From assembly GCA_029247985.1 (NCBI GenBank), contig JAQWKF010000043.1:1-16586 (forward strand): a stretch of DNA of 16,586 bases, written 5' to 3'. The number at the start of each line of letters is the position of its first letter. The first letter of the stretch is position 1. Source of the stretch: Flavobacteriaceae bacterium. Its GTDB lineage: Bacteria > Bacteroidota > Bacteroidia > Flavobacteriales > Flavobacteriaceae. Positions 1-7,372 of this stretch are shown here, in pieces. A model generated the notes under the pieces. The model was not told the origin of the DNA. It saw only the letters and a list, made by a program, of their open reading frames with translations, and did not search any database. Made by a program: the position numbers and the translations under genes.

Positions 1-140
1 TTTCACTACAGCCGAACTGTACTTGCTTTCTGTTGCACTGGTCCTACTCTGATAAATCAAAGCGACGGGCGTTACCCGCTATACTGCGCTATGGTGTCCG
101 GACTTTCCTCTCCGCCAAGGCGGAGCGATAAGGAGGCCTG
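1..140 (-). ncRNA. rnpB: RNase P RNA, 5' part (runs off the left edge)
   Basis: This is the catalytic RNA of ribonuclease P, which removes 5' leaders from precursor tRNAs. Read on the minus strand, the region carries the bacterial signature GAGGAAAGTCCGGAC (revcomp of about 106-120), followed by AGCGGGTAACGCCCG and then, further 3', GCAACAGAAAGCA, which matches the conserved ACAGAAA-type block of class A RNase P RNAs. A perfect hairpin, CTCCGCC-TT-GGCGGAG (112-127), fits helix P3 near the 5' end. The 3' portion lies outside the window. The 5' end is placed near 140 from the promoter spacing and the start of the conserved CAGGCCTCC segment, so it is uncertain by several bases. It is divergent from dnaX, about 80 bp away. 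Confidence 0.93.
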
Positions 141-145
141 CAAAA

Positions 146-153
146 CAAAAATA
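146..153 (-). promoter_or_regulatory. -7 promoter box of rnpB
   Basis: On the minus strand the sequence TATTTTTG fits the Bacteroidota -7 consensus TAnnTTTG exactly. It ends about five bases before the inferred 5' end of the RNase P RNA, which is the expected spacing. I see no convincing TTG-type -33 element at the usual distance. Confidence 0.6.
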
Positions 154-219
154 CACTATTCCCCCATTTGTATCTAATTTATCATAGGACAAAAAGGTGA
201 GTTTGTTTATCTTTACCTC

Positions 220-1998
220 ATGGGTGAATTTATAGTATCGGCTTTAAAATACAGACCACAGACTTTTTCAGACGTAGTTGGTCAACAAGCCATCACACAA
301 ACTTTGCAAAATGCCATTGATTTAGGGAAGATTGCTAAGGCGATGCTTTTCTGTGGACCAAGAGGCGTAGGCAAAACCACCTGTGCGCGTATTTTTGCTA
401 AAAAAATTAACAGCCTTGATGCTGATATTGACCCAAATGAAGATTTTGCTTTCAATGTATTTGAACTTGATGCGGCCTCAAACAACTCTGTTGACGACAT
501 AAGGAGTCTTATTGAGCAAGTACGCATTCCACCCCAAAAAGGAAGTTATAAAGTATATATCATTGATGAGGTGCATATGCTAAGTACGGCTGCCTTTAAT
601 GCCTTTCTAAAGACTTTAGAGGAACCGCCACAACATGCCATTTTCATACTTGCCACTACAGAAAAACAAAAAATCATACCGACAATATTGTCGAGATGTC
701 AAATTTTTGATTTTAAACGCATAAGCCCAAAAGATGCCCAAGATTATTTGAAAGTGATTGCAGATCGTGAAGGGGTGGATGCAGAAGATAAAGCCTTGCA
801 CCTCATTGCCCAGAAGGCAGACGGCGCTATGCGAGACGCACTCTCTATATTTGATCGGATGATTAGCTACGCTGGTGAAAAGCTTACAGCAAAGCATGTT
901 TCACTAAACTTAAATATTTTGGATTATGACAGTTATTTGGACATTACCGAATTACTACATAATGGGGATTTACACAACAGCATCTTGCGATTCAATCAGT
1001 TGTTAGAACTAGGTTTTGATGGCTATCATTTCATCAACGGTTTATCAAAGCACTTCAGGGACTTGATGATGTGTCAAAATGAAGGCACAACACAATTGTT
1101 GGAAGTAGATGCAGAAACAGAAACTGCATTTATGACCCAAGCAAAACAAGTATCCAAAGCCTTTTTGCTAGATGCCCTTGATTTAACCAACAAATACGCA
1201 CTTCAATACAAAAACAGCCTTCACCCACATTTGCAAGTTGAGTTGTGCTTGATGCAAGTAGCCTCGCTGAACGAAGGTGAAAAAAAAAACAGTAAACCCT
1301 ACATAAAAGCTTTTGATGGTGTTGTCCCAAAAAAAACACTGCAAAAAGAGGTAGAAAGTTCTTCGACTCCAACAGAAAATTTAACTGAAACCGTTTTAAC
1401 GCCAACAGCCGAGGTCGTTATTGAACCAAGCGAAACCGCAGAAAATACTGCAGAAAGGGCTGATGAAAAAAATCAACAAATAGAAAAACCCCTTGAGGTT
1501 CCTGAAAAAGAGGAGGTCATACAGTTAGATTTGTCTTCACAAGGAGTTTCAGGTCTGTCATTGTCAAGTTTAAAAGTTCAAAAAGAACACAAAAACAAGG
1601 TCGTTTCTGCTTCCGAGGACAAAGAAGTACGTGAAAGTGAAGTTAATCAAGAAAGTATTGAGCAGCACTGGAAAAAATTTAGTGAAATTATTGCTGTTAA
1701 TGGAGAGAAGAATATGGTTGCTTTATTACAGCTTGACATTCCTAGGCTTAAGAATAAAACTGAAATCCATTACGCAGTTCCAAACGACACCAACAGAGTT
1801 GAACTTGAAAAAAACAGCAATGAACTGATGACCTATTTACGTGATCAGCTTTCTAATGATGCGCTTACGCTAAAGGTACACTTAGAAGTGAAAGAAGAAA
1901 AGAAGTTTGTTTATACCAACCAAGATAAGTACCATGCCCTCGCTGAAAAAAACCCAGCATTAGAGCTATTTAAGAAAAAATTTAACTTGGAATACTAA
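220..1998 (+). CDS. dnaX: DNA polymerase III subunit tau/gamma
   Basis: Clamp-loader ATPase subunit of the replicative polymerase, 592 aa. The AAA+ core covers about residues 1-240: start GEFIVSALKYRPQTF, Walker A GPRGVGKT (46-53), Walker B VYIIDEVHML (112-121), sensor 1 ATTEK (145-149) and the SRC arginine finger (158-160). A helical collar domain follows to about 350. Residues about 355-480 are a Glu/Thr/Pro-rich linker, and about 485-592 form a tau-type tail that would bind polymerase. The four zinc-binding cysteines between Walker A and ELDAASNNSVDDIR in the E. coli protein are absent; DPNEDFAFNVF stands there instead, as I recall for other Bacteroidota. A run of ten A's at codons 354-357 may cause slippage (see separate entry). 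The start is the ATG before the conserved N-terminus; no Shine-Dalgarno sequence is seen. It converges on ppx with 16 bp between the stops. Confidence 0.96.
   Translation: MGEFIVSALKYRPQTFSDVVGQQAITQTLQNAIDLGKIAKAMLFCGPRGVGKTTCARIFAKKINSLDADIDPNEDFAFNVFELDAASNNSVDDIRSLIEQVRIPPQKGSYKVYIIDEVHMLSTAAFNAFLKTLEEPPQHAIFILATTEKQKIIPTILSRCQIFDFKRISPKDAQDYLKVIADREGVDAEDKALHLIAQKADGAMRDALSIFDRMISYAGEKLTAKHVSLNLNILDYDSYLDITELLHNGDLHNSILRFNQLLELGFDGYHFINGLSKHFRDLMMCQNEGTTQLLEVDAETETAFMTQAKQVSKAFLLDALDLTNKYALQYKNSLHPHLQVELCLMQVASLNEGEKKNSKPYIKAFDGVVPKKTLQKEVESSSTPTENLTETVLTPTAEVVIEPSETAENTAERADEKNQQIEKPLEVPEKEEVIQLDLSSQGVSGLSLSSLKVQKEHKNKVVSASEDKEVRESEVNQESIEQHWKKFSEIIAVNGEKNMVALLQLDIPRLKNKTEIHYAVPNDTNRVELEKNSNELMTYLRDQLSNDALTLKVHLEVKEEKKFVYTNQDKYHALAEKNPALELFKKKFNLEY
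1280..1295 (+). other. A10 slippery tract with immediate alternative-frame stop in dnaX
   Basis: Positions 1280-1289 are ten consecutive A's, read in frame as GAA AAA AAA AAC (E354-K-K-N). One extra A, or a -1 ribosomal slip, gives K-Q and then TAA at 1293-1295, a product of about 358 aa. Loss of one A gives T-V-N-P-T and then a TAA a few codons later. The tract sits just after the ATPase and collar domains, where a gamma-like subunit should end. Both E. coli (ribosomal -1 shift) and Thermus (transcriptional slippage on an A run) make gamma this way; its use here is inference. Confidence 0.5.
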
Positions 1999-2014
1999 TA
2001 AACGCTATCTATTG

Positions 2015-2902
2015 CTAGTGTAGCTCTTTATATAAAAGTTTAATCATACCGTCTGCCAAACCAACTTTTGGAACATAAATTTTATTGGCACCCGACTTTT
2101 TCATGGCCAAAAGATAAATGTGTACTGCAGGTACTATGACGTCTGCACGATCTTGATTTAACTTCAGGTCTACGATTAACTCTTTATGCGTACGCTTTTT
2201 TAAGTATTCATAATACTCTGAAAGTAAAATATAAGACAGAGGCTTTCCTATCTTCACACCTGAAAGCTTAAAAACCTTGTTAATGGTACCGCCCGAACCC
2301 ACAACAGAAAGGCGTTCGAGTTTTCGTGTGTGCTTTTCAATCCATTTTTGATAAGACGCCATTTCTTTGTTAGCTACCATTTTGTTCAGCAGTCGAACTG
2401 TTCCAATTTTAAAAGACTTTGAGGCTATAGTCTTACCACGATCAATTACCGTAAGTTCGGTACTTCCGCCACCAACATCAACAAGGAGATAGGATTTATG
2501 AGGTTTCATAACATCATATAAATCCGTCATAGCGATGATCTCTGCTTCTCGTTTTCCATCAATAATTTCAATGGCTACTTCGGTTTCTTTTAAAATACGC
2601 TCAATCAGTTCCAAACCATTCTTAGCTTCACGAAGCGCAGAAGTGGCGCAAGCCATATAGTGAGATACGCCGTGAACTCCCATTAGCTTTTTGAAAGATA
2701 GCATGGCATCAATCATACGCTGCTGATTCGGCATTCCAATAGAGCCATGCGTAAAAGTATCCTGACCCAGTCTTATGGGAACACGAACCATGGCATTTTT
2801 GGTAAAAAGGGTTGGTTTGTTTTTACGCTCAATGACATTACTGACCAACAAACGTACCGCGTTTGAGCCTATGTCAATAGCAGCATATTTAGAGATTCTC
2901 AA
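2015..2902 (-). CDS. ppx: Ppx/GppA-family exopolyphosphatase
   Basis: Predicted cytoplasmic exopolyphosphatase and/or pppGpp phosphohydrolase of the ASKHA fold, 295 aa. It is the short two-domain form and lacks the C-terminal HD-type domains of the roughly 510-residue E. coli Ppx. Seen motifs are the first phosphate loop DIGSNAVRLL (10-19), ATSALREAKNG (86-96), catalytic Glu119 in GKREAEI, the second phosphate loop DVGGGST (142-148) and GSGGT in the C-terminal half. The start codon is TTG: TTGA overlaps the TGA stop of ppk by 4 nt, no in-frame ATG lies near, and the resulting N-terminus RISKYAAIDIGSN fits the family. It is the last gene of the sixA-ppk-ppx group, so polyphosphate synthesis and breakdown are translationally coupled. 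Sequence alone does not separate Ppx from GppA activity. Confidence 0.9.
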   Translation of the reverse strand: MRISKYAAIDIGSNAVRLLVSNVIERKNKPTLFTKNAMVRVPIRLGQDTFTHGSIGMPNQQRMIDAMLSFKKLMGVHGVSHYMACATSALREAKNGLELIERILKETEVAIEIIDGKREAEIIAMTDLYDVMKPHKSYLLVDVGGGSTELTVIDRGKTIASKSFKIGTVRLLNKMVANKEMASYQKWIEKHTRKLERLSVVGSGGTINKVFKLSGVKIGKPLSYILLSEYYEYLKKRTHKELIVDLKLNQDRADVIVPAVHIYLLAMKKSGANKIYVPKVGLADGMIKLLYKELH

Positions 2903-4944
2903 GGGGATTTTAGTTTATTCTGATAATATGAATAGGTGGCCTCTTGTGAACGGAGTGTGGCAGCACCATTATTGCGGTAAACAGGTTTAGCATCATCATT
3001 TACCCAGCGTGCCTTTACATTGTCATTCCAACTCAACTCAAAAGTATCTACAAGTTCTTGTTGTATGTCTTTGTCATAAATAGGACAGGTTACCTCGACA
3101 CGATTATCTAGGTTACGAGTCATCCAATCGGCTGAAGAAATGTATATTTCTCTATCACCACTGTTTTCAAAAATAACCATTCGAGGATGCTCTAAAAAAC
3201 GGTCAACAATGCTAATGACTTCAATATTATCACTGATTCCAGGCACTCCAGGAACCAGACAACAAATTCCACGAACAATCATTCGTATTTGTACACCGGC
3301 TTGGCTGGCTTCGTAAAGTGCAGCAACCATATCATAATTGGTAATGTTGTTTATTTTAATACGTATAAGTGCATTCTTCCCAGCTTTTGCCAACGCCATT
3401 TCACGTACAATACGCTCTTTAAAGCCTCTTGAGGTAGAAAATGGAGAAATCAACAGGTGTTTGTGAACTGGTATTTTATAGCTTTTCTCTAAAAAGGTAA
3501 ATACCTTATTAACTTCTTTTAAAATTTGCTGATTGGCAGTAAAAAGCGTGTAATCGGTGTATATACGAGCTGTAGACTCGTTAAAGTTACCTGTGCTTAT
3601 AAAACCGTAGCGCATGAGTTTATCACCTTCTTGGCGTTGAACCAAACAGGTCTTGGAATGGACCTTTAGACTAGGTATTCCAAAAATAAGACGTACACCT
3701 TCATTTTTTAGTATTTCTGCATAACGAATATTAGCTGCCTCATCAAAACGTGCTTGCAACTCAATTTGCACAGTCACCTGCTTGCCATTTCGCGCTGCTT
3801 GAATAAGTGCATTTGCTACATGAGATTCACTTGACAAACGGTATATCGTGATGGATATACTCTTGACTTTTGGGTCTAGTGAAGCTTCTCTTAAAAAACT
3901 AACAACATAAGCAAAGCTGTGGTAAGGAGTAAACTGCAAAAAGTCGCGTTCGCTTATTTGGGACAAAATACTTTTTTCCAAAGAAAAGCCGGCAACAGGC
4001 AATGGAGGCTTTTTGTCATAAAGCAAATCATGGCGTCCTAAACTAGGAAACTTGATGTAGTCCCTCCTGTTGTGATAGCGACCCCCAGGAATTATACTAT
4101 CTCTAGAACCAATTTGAAATTTTTCTAACAGAATCTCAAGAGTGTCTTCATCAATATTTTTATCATAAACAAAACGAACAGGATCACCTTCTACTCTATC
4201 GCGGACACTAGAAGCTACTTTTTCAACATAGCTTTTATTGATATCGTCGTCAAAATCAAGCTCGGCATCGCGAGTAAACTTTACCATGTGCGCCTTAATT
4301 TTAATAGGTGAGAATATTTGGAAAATGTGTTTCATTTGATGACGAATAAGATCATCTAATAACATCACAAATTGTTTTCCATTACGAGAAGGCAATACAA
4401 CAATACGCTCTATATCAGTTGGCATTTGAATAAGCGCAAACTGTGAACCACCATCTTGTTGCTCAATACGAACAGCTAAAAAAGCGTTGTTTCCTCTATT
4501 GCTGGGCAACAAGCTATTGTCATTGATAAGTATGGTGAGTAAGGTAGGGCTTACTTTCTGAGTAAAAAATGTATGAACAAATTCAATTTGTTCTTCATCA
4601 AGAGCGGTTTCGTCCAAAATAAAAATATTCTCTTCTGCCAAATCAGCAGTTAGTTGCTGTATGGTTTGAAAACTTTCATCTTGAAGCGCAATAGTCTTTT
4701 GGGTAATCTCCTGCAAGAGCGCTTCTGCATTAGTGGTATCAGAAGATTTTGAAGCTGCCTCCATCTGCGCAATACGTTTGACTGTTGCATAGCGCACCTT
4801 AAAAAACTCATCCAAATTATTTGAAAAAATTCCTATAAAACGAACACGCTCAATCAAAGGCACGCTTTCGTCTTGCGCCTCTTGCAAAACACGGCGGTTA
4901 AAGTCTAACCAACTCAATTCACGATTTACAAATGGAAGTGTCAC
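2899..4944 (-). CDS. ppk: Polyphosphate kinase 1
   Basis: Reversibly polymerises the gamma phosphate of ATP into inorganic polyphosphate, 681 aa, close to the E. coli length of 688. The N-terminal signature NRELSWLDFNRRVL lies at residues 7-20. The two active-site histidines are H429 (SLKVHSK) and H586 (RFLEHPR); their spacing of 157 residues equals that of E. coli H435 and H592, and H429 would be the phosphorylated one. STGNFNE and the basic motif YISSADWMTRNLDNRVEV are also present. The start codon is GTG: GTGA overlaps the sixA stop by 4 nt, and the next in-frame Met is too far inside the protein. The stop overlaps the TTG start of ppx by 4 nt. Function is well supported by motifs and by the paired phosphatase. 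Confidence 0.97.
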   Translation of the reverse strand: MTLPFVNRELSWLDFNRRVLQEAQDESVPLIERVRFIGIFSNNLDEFFKVRYATVKRIAQMEAASKSSDTTNAEALLQEITQKTIALQDESFQTIQQLTADLAEENIFILDETALDEEQIEFVHTFFTQKVSPTLLTILINDNSLLPSNRGNNAFLAVRIEQQDGGSQFALIQMPTDIERIVVLPSRNGKQFVMLLDDLIRHQMKHIFQIFSPIKIKAHMVKFTRDAELDFDDDINKSYVEKVASSVRDRVEGDPVRFVYDKNIDEDTLEILLEKFQIGSRDSIIPGGRYHNRRDYIKFPSLGRHDLLYDKKPPLPVAGFSLEKSILSQISERDFLQFTPYHSFAYVVSFLREASLDPKVKSISITIYRLSSESHVANALIQAARNGKQVTVQIELQARFDEAANIRYAEILKNEGVRLIFGIPSLKVHSKTCLVQRQEGDKLMRYGFISTGNFNESTARIYTDYTLFTANQQILKEVNKVFTFLEKSYKIPVHKHLLISPFSTSRGFKERIVREMALAKAGKNALIRIKINNITNYDMVAALYEASQAGVQIRMIVRGICCLVPGVPGISDNIEVISIVDRFLEHPRMVIFENSGDREIYISSADWMTRNLDNRVEVTCPIYDKDIQQELVDTFELSWNDNVKARWVNDDAKPVYRNNGAATLRSQEATYSYYQNKLKSP

Positions 4945-5429
4945 GGCTTGGCTATGGTTTTTGGAAAAAAATATTCAGTATTTGCTTTAGTAATCTCTGA
5001 CCACAAAGATACATCAAAGCGAAAAAGGACAGCACCAGCTGTTGGAATGTTATCCCCAGTAAAATCCGATAAAGAATGTGCCAAAGAAGTACAGGCGTTA
5101 TTATGACCAAAAGTCATCACTGTATCGATAGCATCATCAAGACATCGGACAAACTCCAATACGTCTTCACCAGAAAAATCATACAAAGATTCGCTAAAAG
5201 ACACCATATGCATTGGCAAATTCATTTCTAAAGATACAATCAGTGCAGTGTGTGCAGCTCGTATAGCAGGGCTTGAAAAAACAGCATCAACAGCACATTG
5301 TTGATCTTGCAAAAAGGCGCCCATTTTATGTGCATCATCAATTCCTCGTTGATTAAGGGGACGGTCTTTATCAGAAACATTTAGTTCCCAAGAAGACTTT
5401 CCATGACGCATCATGATCCATGTTTTCAT
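4941..5429 (-). CDS. sixA: SixA-like phosphohistidine phosphatase
   Basis: Histidine phosphatase superfamily protein, 162 aa, similar in length to E. coli SixA (161 aa). The catalytic histidine is H9 in MRHGKSSW, followed by DRPLNQRG (22-29), SSPAIRAAHTA (52-62) and the second histidine H109 in FGHNN. SixA proteins remove phosphate from phosphohistidine, classically on phosphorelay or PTS proteins; the substrate here is unknown. I chose the ATG at 5429 because it puts MKTWIMMRHGK at the N-terminus as in the family. A longer reading from a TTG at 5489 would add 20 unrelated residues and overlap pdxH. It lies 32 nt after pdxH and overlaps ppk by 4 nt (GTGA). Its place beside ppk, whose own intermediate is a phosphohistidine, is suggestive but not proof of a link. 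Confidence 0.85.
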   Translation of the reverse strand: MKTWIMMRHGKSSWELNVSDKDRPLNQRGIDDAHKMGAFLQDQQCAVDAVFSSPAIRAAHTALIVSLEMNLPMHMVSFSESLYDFSGEDVLEFVRCLDDAIDTVMTFGHNNACTSLAHSLSDFTGDNIPTAGAVLFRFDVSLWSEITKANTEYFFPKTIAKP

Positions 5430-5461
5430 CTTTAAATAGTTGCGGGGCGTTAATGTGTTTG

Positions 5462-6106
5462 TTAAGGTGCTATACGCTGTTTTGACCAAACGTCATCACC
5501 CTTTGAGTAAACAATACGATCGTGTAATCGATTGGGTCTACCCTGCCAGAACTCGATTTCAAAAGAATCAACTACAATACCGCCCCAGTGTGAGGGACGT
5601 GGAATATCCTTTCCTTCAAACTGTTTTTCTAGTGCTGCTTGACGTGCCTCTAAAACTTCTCTTGAAGCAATAACATTGCTTTGAGGGGATACATGAGCAC
5701 CAATTTGACTTCCTTTTGGTCGTGAAGCAAAATAAGCGTCTGATACTTCAGGAGCTATTTTCGTAGCTGTTCCAGAAATAATGACTTGCCGCTCTAGATT
5801 TGGCCAAAAGAAAGACAAACTTACCTTAGGGTTGGCAAACAGTGCCCTACATTTATCACTGTTGTAATTTGTATAAAAAACAAATCCTTCTGAAGATAAC
5901 TCTTTCAATAATACAATACGGGCCTTGATTTTTCCAGTATCATCAATAGAACTAAGGGTCATGGCATTTACTTCCGCAACGCCACCACTTTGTGTTACCT
6001 CATCAAACCATTGATTGAACAGAACAGTAGGCGAATTGGGAAGTTGTGTCTCGTCAAGAACATTTGCCTCATAGTTTTTACGAAGATGTCCAAAGTCTCT
6101 TTCCAT
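5462..6106 (-). CDS. pdxH: Pyridoxamine 5'-phosphate oxidase
   Basis: FMN-dependent oxidase that makes pyridoxal 5'-phosphate from pyridoxine or pyridoxamine phosphate, 214 aa (E. coli 218). The FMN-binding split-barrel motifs are in order: ARIVLLKEL, GFVFYTNYNSDKC, LSFFWPNLERQVIISG, SRPKGSQIGAHVSPQS, then the PdxH signature EIEFWQGRPNRLHDR and the C-terminal W-x-KQRIAP (usually RLxP). I took the ATG at 6106 (MERDFGHLRKNY), which matches family N-termini and has an A/T-rich stretch just before it; the in-frame TTG at 6121 is less likely. It begins 22 nt after the rnz stop and is followed 32 nt later by sixA, so it is probably part of the pyrR-to-ppx transcript. Its product is the cofactor of capA and capB elsewhere in the window. 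Confidence 0.96.
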   Translation of the reverse strand: MERDFGHLRKNYEANVLDETQLPNSPTVLFNQWFDEVTQSGGVAEVNAMTLSSIDDTGKIKARIVLLKELSSEGFVFYTNYNSDKCRALFANPKVSLSFFWPNLERQVIISGTATKIAPEVSDAYFASRPKGSQIGAHVSPQSNVIASREVLEARQAALEKQFEGKDIPRPSHWGGIVVDSFEIEFWQGRPNRLHDRIVYSKGDDVWSKQRIAP

Positions 6107-6128
6107 TTTATAAATGTACAAAAATGCG

Positions 6129-7031
6129 CTATGAAATCACAGCACCATCTGCTGCTAAGATTACATTTGGAAATACAGCTTTTGCTTCATCAACAAACAG
6201 TCCTAAGTCTTTATATCTTGAGGAGTAATGACCTAAAATCAAGCGACCTACTTCAGCTTTTTTAGCAATCTCAGCTGCCTGTTGTGCAGTACTGTGCTTG
6301 GTTTGTGTTGCCAAAGCTTTGTGTTGATTTAAAAAAGTGGCTTCGTGGTACAACCAATCCGCTTTGTGAATGATGTCAATTATAGGAGGGTGGTAAGCCG
6401 TGTCACTACAATATGCATACTTCATAACAGGATGAGGAGCAAAAGTGACTTTGTTATTTTCAACTAAAGTACCATCATTGCTTTCCACATCTTGTCCTTG
6501 CTGCAATAAACGATATTGACTTTTATCAATACCTGCTGCTTGGGCTGCATCTGCGTCAATTCTTCTAAATCCGACTTTTTCTTCGAACAAAAAACCGTTG
6601 GTGTAAATGCGATGCTTTAAGGGTATGGTGCGTACTAGTACGCTTTCGTCTTCATAAATACATTCAGACTGATCCGAAGATAATTCATGAAAATGAAGAG
6701 GGTAATTCATATTAGATTTGGATAATTTCAATAGTAAAAGCAGGGCTTCCTTAATTCCTTTCGGACCATAAATATGAAGTGGAGCCTCGCGACCTAATAA
6801 GCGAAAAGATGATACCAGACCTGGCAGACCATAGAAATGATCTCCGTGTAAATGAGAAATAAATATGTGCTTGATATGAACAAAAGAAACCTTAGCCTTT
6901 CGTAATTGCACTTGGGTTCCTTCTCCGCAATCAACAAGAAAACGATACCCTTTAATTTCTAATAACTGGGCTGTAGGATTTTTTTTCTCGTGAGGGGTGG
7001 CAGAATGGCAACCCAGTATAGTTAGCTTCAT
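6129..7031 (-). CDS. rnz: Ribonuclease Z
   Basis: Metallo-beta-lactamase-fold endonuclease that trims 3' trailers of precursor tRNAs, 300 aa (B. subtilis RNase Z 307). The zinc motif HLHGDH spans H60, H62, D64 and H65 in the segment IFISHLHGDHFYGLPGL. Further ligand motifs are CSDTAYHPP, LYHEATFL, KHSTAQQAAEIA and LILGHYSSRY. The N-terminus MKLTILGCHSATP is a diverged form of the usual LTILGTGSA strand. I use the ATG at 7031, which shares one base with the TGA stop of the upstream small gene (TGATG); a TTG one codon earlier is less likely. The gene is the fourth of the pyr-led block. The RNA that processes tRNA 5' ends, rnpB, is also in this window but is transcribed separately. Confidence 0.95.
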   Translation of the reverse strand: MKLTILGCHSATPHEKKNPTAQLLEIKGYRFLVDCGEGTQVQLRKAKVSFVHIKHIFISHLHGDHFYGLPGLVSSFRLLGREAPLHIYGPKGIKEALLLLLKLSKSNMNYPLHFHELSSDQSECIYEDESVLVRTIPLKHRIYTNGFLFEEKVGFRRIDADAAQAAGIDKSQYRLLQQGQDVESNDGTLVENNKVTFAPHPVMKYAYCSDTAYHPPIIDIIHKADWLYHEATFLNQHKALATQTKHSTAQQAAEIAKKAEVGRLILGHYSSRYKDLGLFVDEAKAVFPNVILAADGAVIS

Positions 7032-7372
7032 CAATGCCCCAAATCACGTTCAATCTCCTCCATATCAACAATATCAAGTGCCTCTTGTAGCGTTGGGGCC
7101 GTAGCTATATCATCGGGTAGTTGACTTACAGACATCGTTCCAACAACAACAACAAATGATTTCAATACTTTCTTCTTGTTATACGTATTGAGCTCAGAAA
7201 ATTCTAAAACGTGTTTAGGCTTCAATGATTTGATTTCGGACAGGTCAATAACAATATTCTGCTGGTGCATATTTTTATAGTGTCCTTTGACAAGATTTCT
7301 AAAATCTACACCTATTGGGTCTGAACTATCCCAAGAAAAAACAGTAGTATTATCGTGTTGACTAATTTGCAT
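7031..7372 (-). CDS. Small STAS-like protein of the pyr-rnz cluster
   Basis: A 113-aa soluble protein with no signal peptide or membrane segment. The order short beta strand (TVFSW), helix (DFRNLVKGHYKNM), strand (NIVIDLSEI), helix (KHVLEFSELNTYNKKK), strand (SFVVVVGT) and acidic C-terminal helix (PTLQEALDIVDMEEIERDL) recalls a STAS / anti-sigma-factor-antagonist fold. I see no clear DSSG-type phospho-acceptor serine motif. From memory, similar small genes sit between pyrB and rnz in other flavobacteria, some annotated only as 'ribonuclease Z' by context. The ATG at 7372 overlaps the end of pyrB by 11 nt, and the stop shares a base with the rnz start. A longer open frame upstream, inside pyrB, has no coding character. 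Function is unknown; a regulatory or scaffolding role is only a guess. Confidence 0.75.
   Translation of the reverse strand: MQISQHDNTTVFSWDSSDPIGVDFRNLVKGHYKNMHQQNIVIDLSEIKSLKPKHVLEFSELNTYNKKKVLKSFVVVVGTMSVSQLPDDIATAPTLQEALDIVDMEEIERDLGH

Noticed and set aside
160..219. A -7/-33 promoter pair for dnaX (TTTG at 167-170 with TGAGTTTG at 198-205).
   Set aside because: The box has a mismatch at the key second base and the spacer of 27 is too long, so I did not list it.
1999..2014. A terminator between dnaX and ppx.
   Set aside because: The 16-bp gap has no GC-rich stem; no hairpin can be supported.
5430..5489. A 20-residue N-terminal extension of SixA from a TTG at 5489.
   Set aside because: It overlaps pdxH, has a rare start, and pushes the RHG motif away from the N-terminus; the ATG at 5429 fits the family.
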